Positions 35,928 through 44,671 of a DNA stretch of 64,000 nt are shown here, one piece after another. The position numbers and the translations under genes are program-made. The notes under the pieces are model-generated. The model searched no databases, was not told the DNA's origin, and saw nothing but the letters and a program-made list of their open reading frames with translations. Position 1 is the stretch's first letter, and every line of letters begins with the position of its first letter. Origin of the DNA: Bradyrhizobium septentrionale (GTDB lineage: Bacteria; Pseudomonadota; Alphaproteobacteria; Rhizobiales; Xanthobacteraceae); contig NZ_CP088285.1 of assembly GCF_011516645.4 (NCBI RefSeq), forward strand, positions 5,474,501 to 5,538,500, given 5' to 3'.

Positions 35928-36003
35928 GGCCCCGGCTTAGTATATAAAGGCCCCTGAGCCCCTACGGCCCCGGCCTAGCGTATATGGCCCCAGCTGAGCC
36001 ACG
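35928..36003. repeat. Degenerate 38-bp tandem duplication
   Basis: Two units starting GGCCCCGGC (35928 and 35966), each with TAG-GTATAT and GGCCCC...GAGCC blocks, 38 bases apart. They lie next to the decayed AlpA fragment. The sequence just before (GACCTGAGCTG, 35897-35907) also occurs in the prophage divergent promoter region (47876-47886). Confidence 0.55.
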
Positions 36004-36110
36004 CTATCCCGCCTTGCGCTTCCGCTTGGCGCGGCTCTCCGCTGGCAGGTTCACCTGCCAGCTCTCGACTCATCTTCGTATCTGACCGAATTTTTTCGGG
36101 CTGGATGCCA
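36004..36110 (-). pseudogene. Decayed C-terminal fragment of an AlpA-like excisionase/regulator gene
   Basis: The minus strand reads PARKNSVRYEDE, then in another frame ESWQVNLPAESRAKRKRKAG-stop. This parallels the C-terminus of the intact prophage AlpA gene at 41447-41692 (SPKKLVWYEDEIELWQGSLPAESRRKR). The two stretches are also alike in DNA, including TTTTTTCGGGCTG. One frameshift lies between the blocks and nothing of the N-terminal HTH is left. It is probably the remnant of an earlier related prophage or of a duplicated phage end. Confidence 0.75.
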
Positions 36111-36225
36111 ACGGATGCGCCTGGAATGCGGTGTCGGCTTTCGCCAACTGCGGACGTGCCGTCGCACACGTCCGGGGCAGCTATGTGCCACGAACGGACT
36201 CATACGGACGTCCCAGCAGGCGAGA

Positions 36226-36820
36226 TCATCGCAACGATAGGGGCTCCGTCCCTCTCTCAATCGAAGGAAGGGACTGGCCACCGATCTTAGCCTCAAAAGC
36301 CCGCAGCCGCTGATAGATCGAAATCAGTTCAACGATCGTGCTCCACGAACTGACGAGATACTGAAACGAGGTTCGCACTTGCGAAAACGCATTCAGAATC
36401 TGGTTCATCGAACCGAGCGTGATCTTGCCGGCAATGATCGTCGGTGCGAGCAGGAGGTAGGGAAAGACGACGTCGGTCTGCAAATAGACGATGCGGCCGA
36501 TGTTGAAGTACATGAAGTTCAGGTAAAGCCGGAAGTAGTTCCTTCTGATATCACCAAACAGCACGCTCAATGTCGGTGGATCGGCACGGGCAGCTTCATC
36601 CTCACCGAGCACGAGCTCCTTGCGATAGGCCGCTTCAACCCGCTGGTTGAAAAATTCGATTGCCGGCAGGCGGATGCCGATCAGCGCGAGAACGCCAGTG
36701 CCGAGCACCGACCAGATCACGGCGGCGAACACCAGCGGATAGGGGATGACGCCAACCAGCGGCAGCTCCGTGATGTCGCCGGACAGCTTCATCAGAACCG
36801 GCAGGAAGGCCAAGAGCGGA
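36226..36820 (-). pseudogene. bacA: C-terminal half of a BacA/SbmA-type peptide transporter, 5' end lost
   Basis: About 198 codons remain of a protein normally about 400 residues. Recognisable SbmA/BacA stretches: [100 protein letters not shown] (read in sections). The 5' half is replaced at about 36820 by the truncated transposase gene. In rhizobia BacA-type proteins import peptides, including plant NCR peptides; this copy should be inactive. Confidence 0.85.
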
Positions 36821-37819
36821 ATCCGCTGAGGCCTGCCGCGGCTTGCGGCCAAGATTGCTCTCGATGGCCTCGATCAGGGGCACCAACTGGCCCTGATCGC
36901 TGCCGTGCTGGGTCAGTTCTTGCGCGACAATGATCTGGGCATGTGCATCGACGGCCGCCTGGGCATTATAGGCCTGAACGAAGCCATCCTTCGACTTCAT
37001 GATGCGGCTTTCCGGATCGGTGAAGTTGCGTTGCGCCTTGGGATTGGGTTCCTCCGATGGCAGCGCCGCCGGTTTGCCCGGCTTCTTGCGGCCTTCGGCC
37101 TGGCGCTGCTGTTCCTTTTCGGCCTCGATGCGGCGCTCTTCCTCCGCCGCCAGTTTGGCGTCCGCTTCCAGCGCCGCCATCGCTTGCTGGATCTTCGCCA
37201 GCCGTTTCTGCTTGTCGACGGTCCAGTCCGGCAGTTCGTCGCTGTTGCCGAAAGTCTCATCCTCCGAGGCATCCGCCGCCTCGGCGGCCGCCAGCATGCG
37301 AGCGACCTCGGCCTTCAATTCCGCCTCGCGCTTCTTCATGCGCTCATAACTCATCGCCTTGTGTTTCGACGCGTTCGCCTTGATCTTCGTACCATCCAGC
37401 GCGACATGACCGAGCTTGACCAGCCCGGCCGTCTCGCACAACTTCAGAACCTGCACGAATAGCGCGCCGAGCGCCTTCAAATGTCGCTTGCGAAAGTCGC
37501 TGATCGGCCGAAAATCCGGCGCATCCAGCGCCACGATCATCACAAAATCGTTCCGCTCCCGGCAGGCCTTGGCAATCCGACGCGACGAATACAGCCCACT
37601 CGCATAGCTATGCAGCAGCAGCGCCACCATCATCCGCGGATCAAACGGCGGCTGCCCAAGCCCGCTCACATAGCTGCCCATGATCTCCCTGAGATCGAGG
37701 CTCTCCCGCACCAGATCAACCATAAACCGCGAGACATGGCCTTTCGGCACGAAGTCCTGCACATTCGGCGGCAGAAGCAGCGTCTGATCGATGTTCCAAG
37801 GCCGAAAATACTTGCTCAT
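36821..37819 (-). mobile_element. IS1182-like transposase gene, 3'-truncated
   Basis: Starts MSKYFRPWNIDQTLLLPP at 37819 and keeps the IS1182-type features: LREIMGSYVSGLGQPPFDPRMM, the first catalytic block VALDGTKIKANAS, a charged coiled region (EEERRIEAEKEQQRQAEGRKK), and FTDPESRIMKSKDGFVQAYNAQ. It breaks off after [10 protein letters not shown] at about 36821, where bacA sequence follows, so the catalytic C-terminus (about 100 residues) and one IS end are missing. The other IS end should lie between 37820 and about 37900, but I cannot place it. The element is probably no longer able to move alone. Confidence 0.85.
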
Positions 37820-38020
37820 CGCCCAATGTTGAATTCAGACCCGACCAGATTTGAACAGCGACTATCCAGACAAGCTCCTAGCCCAGCTTATTCACGTTCC
37901 CGATCACCATGCGGGCCTGCGCGGCCCGCGAGAACCGCGTCAGCGCCCCAGATCTGGCTTGTTCCTCTGTCCTGCTACAGAAGCGCGTTCTCCCAATCAG
38001 TCATTCCCGGCACCGGGCTC

Positions 38021-39853
38021 TTATCCGCGACGACTGGCGAGCGAAGCTGTCGCCGCCGGCAGATCCCAGAGTCTGTCCTGCGTATGCTTCAGTGGAGCCG
38101 CTAACGCCTCAAAGGCCGACCTCACGTCTGCATAGGCGGCCTCCGAGGGATCGATCTCGTTGTAGGCGGTCAGCGCCTCGGCATAGTTCTGATACAGGGG
38201 CATTTGGGCCTCGTTGGTCCAGCCGAGACCGAGATACTGGAACTGATCAGCCGGAACCGTGACGCGGCCTTTGTCCAGTTCCCGAACGTAGTCCGCCGAC
38301 CAGTCGTGGATGGTATAGGATTCAAGTTTGTCCATCATCGACCGCCAGCGCTTGACGCGCTCCTCAAGCGGCATGTGGGCCGCCTTGGAAATTGCGGCCG
38401 CGATCTCTTCTGGACGGTTCGGATCCACCAGCAGCGCCTCGTCCTCGTTGAAGTCTTCAGCCGCACCCGCATACTTCGATAGTACCAGAACGCCGGGATC
38501 CCTCGGATCTTGTGCAGCAACATACTCCTTAGCGACAAGATTCATTCCATCACGCAACGGTGTCACGACGCCGACATGCGCCGCGCGGTAGAGGCGCGCG
38601 AGTGCAGCCTGGCTGAATGAGTCATTCTTGTAGTGGATCGGACTCCACTCGTCTGTGCCATGCTCGGCATTAACGTGGTTGATCGCGCTCTCCACGTCGT
38701 CTTTATATTTTTGATACTCTTCGACGTCGGCGCGTGAAGACGGCGCTATCTGCAACAGCGAGATGCTGTGCGGCTCGGCCGCTAAAAGCTGATTGAAAGC
38801 TTCGACCCGTTTGTCGATACCTTTCGTGTAGTCGAGTCGGTCTACGCCGATCGCAAACTTCGCTCCCTCGAAATTCTGCAATAATGACGAGATTTTTTCT
38901 TGCTCTGCGGGCGAGAGGTCTGCCGCAAGATACCCTGCGAACTGCTTGGGATCGATACCGATTGGGAATTTTCGAAGTCGCGTCTGACCACGCTCGGAGG
39001 TCACGACGCCATCCTTGCTCTCCAGGCCGAAATGGGTCTGGAGACAGGCCAGGAAATTGTTCAGATCCCGGTTCGTCTGAAAGCCGAGCAGATCGTACTT
39101 CAGCATCGACGTCATCAGTTCGCGATGGTGTGGTACGCGCTCTATCATGTCAGGCGCCGGCCATGGCGTATGTAGGAAAAAGCCGGTTGGCCGCTCAATG
39201 CCGAGCTTATGCAGATCGGCACCGAGCGGAAGCAAATGATAATCATGCACCCAGAATGCGTCCCGATCCCGCAAATCGAACGCCGCACGTGCCATAAAGT
39301 CGTTGATCTTTCGATAGCTGCCATAATCCTCTTCCGAGCCCGACATCCGGTCCGGTAGGGAGTGCAATGCCGGCCACAACGTCGAATTCGAAAAACCTCG
39401 ATAATAGCCAGGATAGTCGGCGGCGGGCAGATCGAGCCTCGCCACATCGCCTGCACCGGTCTTCACGAGCGGGAGGGGCTGCTCGGTCCCGTCGCCGCGC
39501 TTCTCCGAGGAGCCCATCCAGACCGCGCCGGAACGTTCCACAACCGGCTCGAGGGCCGCGGCAAGCCCGCCGGTCTGGGGCTTATTGGGGTCGAAGGGCG
39601 CGACGCGGTTCGAAACGACAACAAGCTTCATGTCGGGTTGCTGGTTTACCGTATCGAGGCGATCCTCCACGTCAACCGAGACAACAGCATGGGAAGGACC
39701 TGCATCGGCTTGTTGCTCCCGCTCAAAGCTCGCTTGATGCGGGGGCGAGTGTACTTGTGAGTTGGCCTGTGCGCTCACTTCTTTCGACTGTTCCTGCAGC
39801 AGGATACTGTAAGACTCCATAAAGCTTTCTGTGTGCCATGGGTCGATATTCAT
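38021..39853 (-). CDS. otsA: Alpha,alpha-trehalose-6-phosphate synthase
   Basis: GT20 enzyme making trehalose-6-phosphate from UDP-glucose and glucose-6-phosphate; 610 residues. Catalytic-domain landmarks: VVVSNRVAPF, WVHDYHLLPL, GFFLHTPWP, FAIGVDRLDYTKGID and VTPLRDGMNLVAKEYVAAQ. ATG at 39853 has GAGG upstream; the enzyme proper starts at about residue 74 (MKLVVV, ATG 39634), leaving a 73-residue Gln/Ser/His-rich extension absent from most OtsA proteins. A start at 39634 is possible but lacks a good ribosome site. No otsB lies nearby. Role: osmoprotection. Confidence 0.93.
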   Translation of the reverse strand: MNIDPWHTESFMESYSILLQEQSKEVSAQANSQVHSPPHQASFEREQQADAGPSHAVVSVDVEDRLDTVNQQPDMKLVVVSNRVAPFDPNKPQTGGLAAALEPVVERSGAVWMGSSEKRGDGTEQPLPLVKTGAGDVARLDLPAADYPGYYRGFSNSTLWPALHSLPDRMSGSEEDYGSYRKINDFMARAAFDLRDRDAFWVHDYHLLPLGADLHKLGIERPTGFFLHTPWPAPDMIERVPHHRELMTSMLKYDLLGFQTNRDLNNFLACLQTHFGLESKDGVVTSERGQTRLRKFPIGIDPKQFAGYLAADLSPAEQEKISSLLQNFEGAKFAIGVDRLDYTKGIDKRVEAFNQLLAAEPHSISLLQIAPSSRADVEEYQKYKDDVESAINHVNAEHGTDEWSPIHYKNDSFSQAALARLYRAAHVGVVTPLRDGMNLVAKEYVAAQDPRDPGVLVLSKYAGAAEDFNEDEALLVDPNRPEEIAAAISKAAHMPLEERVKRWRSMMDKLESYTIHDWSADYVRELDKGRVTVPADQFQYLGLGWTNEAQMPLYQNYAEALTAYNEIDPSEAAYADVRSAFEALAAPLKHTQDRLWDLPAATASLASRRG

Positions 39854-39986
39854 CGCGTTGCCTCGTTGAGTAGCCTCTCTTAGTGCTTTGTATCTAATAA
39901 TACTTTGATATCTAACCCAGCTTTCGAGAAGCTGACGAGCCCCGCCGTCGGCTACAGCGACAACCACCATACCCTTTTAGTAGAAG

Positions 39987-40027
39987 GAAAAAAAAACGGC
40001 CCCAGAGCGGTACGAGCCGGGGCCGTT
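39987..40027 (-). terminator. Rho-independent terminator on the minus strand
   Basis: AACGGCCCC (39995-40003) pairs with GGGGCCGTT (40019-40027); the A-run at 39988-39996 becomes a T-run on the minus strand. It would stop transcripts entering otsA from the right, although no minus-strand gene is recognised immediately upstream. Confidence 0.8.
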
Positions 40028-40500
40028 GGGGTATTTGTGTATCTAAACATTTCCAGCTGACATCAGGCTTACGCCATCCCGAAAACTTTCGTTCACCCAC
40101 GGTGAAATCCCAGATTGCGCTCGGCTATAGGGCGGGCCGCATTGGCCCGGGGCATGGCTATTCGTTCTCGACCCGAGCGTTCCTTGCGCTAATGCGGCAC
40201 CGGCTTTCTCACCCTGCCAGACCCCAAGCTTCCGCAGGCTTCCAATCTCGACTGACGCGGGACCGGTCATGTGGCCCCAGCAATCGCCGGTCGGCCGGAT
40301 CAGGCTGGCGACCGAGCGAAGCCCGGCGTTTCGGACCTCTGGCTTGAAGGATGGAGGAGCATGCGCCTGGTGCCGACCGCGATCCGTTCGGCCGGCTGCC
40401 CCCTAGAGTAGGTAGGAGCCCGATCCAATGTTGATGCAGTAACGTCAGCCGCCGTTAGCCTTTCGGGCTGGAACTCCCATGGAGCATCAGGAATCTGTCG
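40028..40500. other. Gap without a recognised gene
   Basis: No frame here has a plausible start, ribosome site and composition together. I see no repeat, tRNA or recombinase remnant. Confidence 0.5.
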
Positions 40501-40722
40501 ATGTCTGAAAAGACTACTACTAACTTGCGCGCCGCAGTTAAGAGGCGCATTGCCCAGATCGAAGGTATGACACTAGTCGAGATTCAACGGGTCATGATGG
40601 ATTGTATGTCCGAGCGGTCTGCTGGCAGGATGACGGCATGTGAGGGCAATGCGTTGCGCCACGCGCAGAACAAACGGGTCGGCATTCTCGGACGAGACCT
40701 TGTCGCCACGCGGGAGAGCTAA
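40501..40722 (+). CDS. Small hypothetical protein
   Basis: 73 residues, basic, with an amphipathic N-terminal part (LRAAVKRRIAQIEGMTLVEIQRVMMDCM) and a polar C-terminus. No family recognised; AGGAAT 13 bases upstream is a weak ribosome site. It lies in the poorly coding strip between otsA and the prophage, so it may be a remnant. Confidence 0.4.
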   Translation: MSEKTTTNLRAAVKRRIAQIEGMTLVEIQRVMMDCMSERSAGRMTACEGNALRHAQNKRVGILGRDLVATRES

Positions 40723-40839
40723 AGCGCAGTGAGAGGCCGCGATCCCGAAGCCGCGACGCCCAAAGAAAGAACTCGCCGGCATGGAGACACAAATACAGGA
40801 GCGGAACCCCGCTCGCGTCAAGGACAAGAGGTGCGTGGC

Positions 40840-40956
40840 ATGTTCGAACAACCACACTTCCGTTCTTATTCAACCCCGACTCGCATTTGTATTGGCCTTG
40901 CGGTCTTAAGTGCCGTCCTGCTGGTCGGGATAATAGTGACGCACGTCGGGCCGTAA
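40840..40956 (+). CDS. Possible 38-residue single-span membrane protein
   Basis: ATG at 40840 with AAGAGGTG upstream encodes a short polar N-terminus followed by one strong hydrophobic helix (ICIGLAVLSAVLLVGIIV). Small single-span proteins like this occur in alphaproteobacteria, but no homology can be claimed. The frame is open upstream to 40729 with unlikely composition. Confidence 0.35.
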   Translation: MFEQPHFRSYSTPTRICIGLAVLSAVLLVGIIVTHVGP

Positions 40957-41446
40957 GGCTGCTCCCCGTATCCTCACTTGGTTGATTGGGGATTTGCTGT
41001 GATGCCGTTCTGCCGCTGAAGACGAATAAGAGTGAGCCATGACTCGCCGCATTACCTGCATTATCAAGCTGCCTAACTAGCAACTTCTGCAGCAACAGCT
41101 TGGCATCCAACGGAATCGAGAGATCGGTGCGGCTAGGGGTGCGCAATACCACTAAGGGCGAAAAGGCATATATTTCGCGGTTGCGAGCAAGTTGCCGACC
41201 CTTGGCGTTCGGTTCTCGGCTGGTGTTGTGTAACCCGGGCACCCGCACGGCCGCAGCCCACGCACGGACCGGCCAACATCATGCCGAGGACGCGAGATAC
41301 AACCGCGCATCGTGATGCTTGCCTTGTGGCTGAGGACCGCTGTCAAACCGGGACTTCCTCCTTGGGGGCCGCACGTCCGCGCTTCCGCCAAGTGCAGACA
41401 TTGGTCGGGGAGGGTCGTCCGTTGGTCAAGCTGCGCAAATCCTGCT
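40957..41446. other. Gap at the left side of the prophage
   Basis: No gene supported; the frames present are antisense to each other and lack ribosome sites. A left attachment site would be expected near here or near 36 kb, but without the right end no core repeat can be identified. Confidence 0.45.
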
Positions 41447-41692
41447 TTAGCCCTCCTGGCCAGCTTTGGCCCTCCGCTCGGCCCGCTTGCGGCGGCTTTC
41501 GGCTGGCAGGCTTCCCTGCCATAGCTCGATCTCATCTTCATACCAGACCAGTTTTTTCGGGCTGATGTAATGCGCGCTTGGAAACTCCTCGTTCTTGACC
41601 ATGCGCTTCAGCGTTGACTTGCCGACCGGCACCAGCTCCAGCACCTGATCCATCGTGAGCATCCGCCGCGCTCCCTTCTTTACGTCGTCCAT
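41447..41692 (-). CDS. AlpA-like phage regulator/excisionase (MerR-type HTH)
   Basis: 81 residues. LTMDQVLELVPVGKSTLKRMVKNEEFPSAHY is a typical AlpA/excisionase HTH, followed by the wing ISPKKLVWYEDEIELWQGSL and a basic tail. ATG at 41692 is preferred (GAGG upstream) over a GTG at 41701. Last gene of the leftward phage operon; AlpA proteins activate integrase or excision genes. A decayed second copy is at 36004-36110. Confidence 0.82.
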   Translation of the reverse strand: MDDVKKGARRMLTMDQVLELVPVGKSTLKRMVKNEEFPSAHYISPKKLVWYEDEIELWQGSLPAESRRKRAERRAKAGQEG

Positions 41693-41780
41693 TTCCAGCA
41701 CCTCGCGCTCCTTTCCCTCTGCGCTCTCTACGTGCCCCAGGCGACTGCTTTTCCTCCCTCACTGCAAAAGACTCATCAGC

Positions 41781-42431
41781 TTATGCAGGCACCAGCTCCA
41801 TTGCCTTGCCGTACATCGTCTGCAGCTCGGCGACGGCATCAGGCCCGTCGCGCTCGGCCATCTCGCGCAGGACCGGCAGGCCGCTATCGATGCTGGCGAT
41901 CACTTCGGCGCGGGTCGCGGCGCGGCCCTCGGCGAAGAACTCGACGCGCTCGGGATCGCCGACATTGAACAGCGCGCCACCGTGACCATCCTTGAAGATC
42001 GTGTAGCGCAGCGTCGTCCAGATCAGCGTCACGCCCGGATTCCTGCGTAGCATCAGGCCAGCAGGTTCAAGATGCTCGGGCACGTCCTTCTCGTTGCGGC
42101 GCATCTTCGGCTGCGTCAGGAATGGGCAGGCCCGCACCGCATAGAGCGCGCAGTCCCGATGGCTCGGCGGCTCGGCGCTGACGCGATTGACGGCGCACAT
42201 CGGACCGATCACGAAGCACATGAACTTACCGAGCGGCTCGCCGCAAAGCCAGCAGCGCTTGTGCCGCACGCAGATCACCATCTTCTCGCCATCGAAGCCG
42301 CGAAACTCGGACTCGCCGTTGACGTAGGGCACGAAGTACGGCACCGGGAATCCCTGATCGTTGACCGGCAAATGCCGCATCCGATCCGGCAGCTCAAGAT
42401 GCCGGATGCGCTGGTTCAGCTCGCGCCTCAT
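41781..42431 (-). CDS. Phage hypothetical protein with Cys-rich centre
   Basis: 216 residues. A Cys/His-rich segment (residues about 53-95: CVRHKRCWLCGEPLGKF, MCAVN, HRDCALYAVRACPF in pieces) suggests metal binding; the C-terminal half is a mixed domain ending in an amphipathic helix. No family name recognised. The ATG overlaps the preceding gene's stop (ATGA), so it is co-translated in the early leftward operon. Confidence 0.75.
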   Translation of the reverse strand: MRRELNQRIRHLELPDRMRHLPVNDQGFPVPYFVPYVNGESEFRGFDGEKMVICVRHKRCWLCGEPLGKFMCFVIGPMCAVNRVSAEPPSHRDCALYAVRACPFLTQPKMRRNEKDVPEHLEPAGLMLRRNPGVTLIWTTLRYTIFKDGHGGALFNVGDPERVEFFAEGRAATRAEVIASIDSGLPVLREMAERDGPDAVAELQTMYGKAMELVPA

Positions 42432-42715
42432 CGCTCACCGCCATTGCTCTGCCGGTCGAGCGCTCGCAACAGCGTGATGATCTGCTCAAATCCCAGCTTG
42501 CCGATGCCATCCAGCTTGCGCAGCCGGTGCGGCCCCGCCGCCTTCAGCTGCTCGATGGTCGTGATGCCAGCGTTATCGAGCACGTGCAGCACGCGGGTCG
42601 GCAGCTCCAGCTCGTTGCGCTGCTCCAGTGCTTCTTCCTTCCACCATGCACCGCTGGCGGTGGCGCGCTCAGCGAGTGCCGACAATGGCGTGGCGGTGGT
42701 GCTCTGCTCGCTCAT
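42428..42715 (-). CDS. Phage protein resembling the RNA polymerase alpha C-terminal domain
   Basis: 95 residues. Residues about 35-88 follow the alpha-CTD pattern: LELPTRVLHVLDNAGITTIEQL, then KLDGIGKLGFEQIITLLRAL, comparable with host LELTVRSANCL, IGDL and LGKKSLTEI. This is the fold by which RNA polymerase contacts UP elements and activators. No N-terminal alpha domain is present. ATG at 42715 follows GGAGGAAAC. It may act as a DNA-binding or polymerase-modifying protein during phage growth; alternatively a general helix-hairpin-helix protein. Confidence 0.65.
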   Translation of the reverse strand: MSEQSTTATPLSALAERATASGAWWKEEALEQRNELELPTRVLHVLDNAGITTIEQLKAAGPHRLRKLDGIGKLGFEQIITLLRALDRQSNGGER

Positions 42716-42753
42716 GGTTTCCTCCATTTCAGTGATCCACATATGGTTGCCGG

Positions 42754-43587
42754 TCACGGCTGCATCTTGCTGCGCATGCGCTCTTCCCACTCTGCAGCCG
42801 TGCGCGGCAACCCGACTCGCTCGGTGGGGCACTCCTGCTCATTGAGCAGCAGCGTTTCGAGGCGCTTGAACATATCGAACAGCTCGGCATTGCCGCCCAT
42901 GTCGGGATGCAGCCGCGCAAGAATCTTGACGTAGGTGCGGCGATCCATCAGACCCTTGCGAGAAACGATGACGCGATCAGCCAGTGCCTCGCGCTCCTTC
43001 AGGCGCGGCCAGATATTTTCGAGCAGCTGCTGATACCGCTCCGTGACGCGGCACTCAAAGTCTGCCTCCAGCTGGCGCGAGAGACTGGCAAGCCTTTTCT
43101 GCTCTGCCAGCGCGCTGGGATCAGCCGCTTCGGCCTTCGCCTCGCGGCGCACCTGCTCGCGCTCAATGATATGACGCACCTGCCGCTTGCCGATCCCGGT
43201 TTGCTTGGCGATCTCGGCGCTGGTCTTGTCTTGATCGGCGAGCGCGATTACGACCGGCTCGGCATAGTGCCGCTTCGGCGCGTGATACCGCTTACTCGTC
43301 GGCGTTTTGCGCGCCTTGCCGTCCTTGCCGGTGCGCTTTCCAACTGTCCCATCTGGTACAGTTGCTCTCTTACGCGCTCTGCTGACCGTCATGGTGCCGA
43401 CGCCGAGATCAGCGGCGATGGCGCGGTCGGATTTTTCCGGGTGAGCCTTGACCGCTTCCTCTGCTCGGTCTCCCGGCGATACGTAAGGTGCCCCGCATCG
43501 GCAGCTGCCTTCGCCGGGAGCACCACATGCAGAGCAGATCAGTTTGGCGCGGATCGGCAGCGGGACTACTCTCTCGGAATTGCTCAT
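42754..43587 (-). CDS. Phage DNA-binding protein with HTH segments and a J-domain-like C-terminus
   Basis: 277 residues. A Cys cluster (CSACGAPGEGSCRCG, about 18-32) is followed by HTH-like stretches DRAIAADLGVGTMTVSRARKR (about 54-74) and AEIAKQTGIGKRQVRHIIERE (about 123-143), a coiled-coil middle, and a C-terminal ILARLHPDMGGNAELFDMF with the HPDxGG signature of J-domain helix II-III. Such phage proteins may bind DNA and recruit DnaK-type chaperones, as lambda-type replication does, but this is inference. Confidence 0.65.
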   Translation of the reverse strand: MSNSERVVPLPIRAKLICSACGAPGEGSCRCGAPYVSPGDRAEEAVKAHPEKSDRAIAADLGVGTMTVSRARKRATVPDGTVGKRTGKDGKARKTPTSKRYHAPKRHYAEPVVIALADQDKTSAEIAKQTGIGKRQVRHIIEREQVRREAKAEAADPSALAEQKRLASLSRQLEADFECRVTERYQQLLENIWPRLKEREALADRVIVSRKGLMDRRTYVKILARLHPDMGGNAELFDMFKRLETLLLNEQECPTERVGLPRTAAEWEERMRSKMQP

Positions 43588-43639
43588 TTGCCCTCTGGAA
43601 GGTTGGCCGGGGTATAGATCACCCCGGCCCCTTTTGCTG

Positions 43640-44041
43640 TCACTCGGCGGCTTGGGCCCGTACCTGATCCCGCTCGTCGCGGAGGCGGCGGCGCTCTTCG
43701 CTCAATTCGTTTCGAGTGCAGTGATGATCACGCTGCAGCTTGCGGAACGCCTTGAGATATTCCTCCATGTTCCGCGATGCGATCTCGGGCTGGTCTGCGA
43801 CAGCATCTCGCAACAGGCGTGATGCCTCGAAGTCGTCAAACTTGCAGCGGCCCTCGACCGAGTCCTCATCATCGCCTGCTGAGATCAGCGCAAGAAACGT
43901 TTCGTTCTCCAGCGCCAGCTTCCTGAAAACCGGCAGGAGCTGATGGTACAGCTTTGGTTGCGCCTGCTGCTTCGCGCGGGCGACCCAACCTGCAGCAGTC
44001 GTCGGCAGGGTTGAGTGGAGTTTAGCAATATCTCCAGTCAT
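43640..44041 (-). CDS. Phage hypothetical protein
   Basis: 133 residues, helical and charged; the last 40 residues (FRKLQRDHHCTRNELSEERRRLRDERDQV) form a likely coiled coil. No membrane segment, no recognised family. Same-strand early phage operon. Confidence 0.65.
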   Translation of the reverse strand: MTGDIAKLHSTLPTTAAGWVARAKQQAQPKLYHQLLPVFRKLALENETFLALISAGDDEDSVEGRCKFDDFEASRLLRDAVADQPEIASRNMEEYLKAFRKLQRDHHCTRNELSEERRRLRDERDQVRAQAAE

Positions 44042-44080
44042 TCTGGTTCTCCCTTCCTTGGTTATGTCCCAGCCCTGATT

Positions 44081-44671
44081 TCACTCACCGCCATAGAGCC
44101 GTCTGCGATCCGCCAGGCGCAGCTGCTGCTCGTTTTCCAGCTTCTTTTCGATCTCGCCGAAGTCGAGCTGCCGCATCGATTCCTCGATGGGCGCAAGGCT
44201 CTCCAAGAACATCTTCGCATCGGCCGACAGCAGGCCCATGCCAATCACCTGCGTGCGCAGATCGAGCGCTTGCTTCTCAATCTTGGTGATCGCCGCCTTG
44301 GTCATCGCGTCGATGGATGACTTGGCCACGCGGCGCAGCTCGGCGCGACGGCTTGACAGCATATTCTCGCCGCGCCCCTGCCAGCTCGCACTGATCGACG
44401 GCGCGAATGTCGGCGGGATGCCGAGCGCCTTGCATCGCTTGGCGATGGTGGCCTGCGATTCCTGCACCACGCGCTGCGCTTCCTGCGTCGCCTTTTGCCA
44501 GACTTCGTCCTGATCGAAGGTGTAGACCGTCGCCATCTGCCGCTCGAAATCGGCCATGCAGGCCGCCGCCTGCTCCTCGGCATGCGCCCGCAGCACCTTG
44601 GTGCGGTCCTTGATGATCATCGAGAGGTCGTGGGTCTCGTGGCGGCTCAGCTTGCGCGGCTCTTCGGTCAT
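44081..44671 (-). CDS. Phage hypothetical protein, helical
   Basis: 196 residues with long charged helices and few turns (DFERQMATVYTFDQDEVWQKATQEAQRVV; ESMRQLDFGEIEKKLENEQQLRLADRR). No catalytic motif. Its ATG overlaps the stop of the RHH gene (ATGA), so it is coupled to it. Function unknown. Confidence 0.7.
   Translation of the reverse strand: MTEEPRKLSRHETHDLSMIIKDRTKVLRAHAEEQAAACMADFERQMATVYTFDQDEVWQKATQEAQRVVQESQATIAKRCKALGIPPTFAPSISASWQGRGENMLSSRRAELRRVAKSSIDAMTKAAITKIEKQALDLRTQVIGMGLLSADAKMFLESLAPIEESMRQLDFGEIEKKLENEQQLRLADRRRLYGGE

Noticed and set aside
40592..41248. 218-codon minus-strand frame
   Set aside because: No recognisable domain or ribosome site; overlaps two small plus-strand frames and reads as noise.
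39900..41446. tRNA gene as prophage attachment site
   Set aside because: No cloverleaf or T-loop GGTTCGAATCC-like sequence could be found in the strip left of the prophage.
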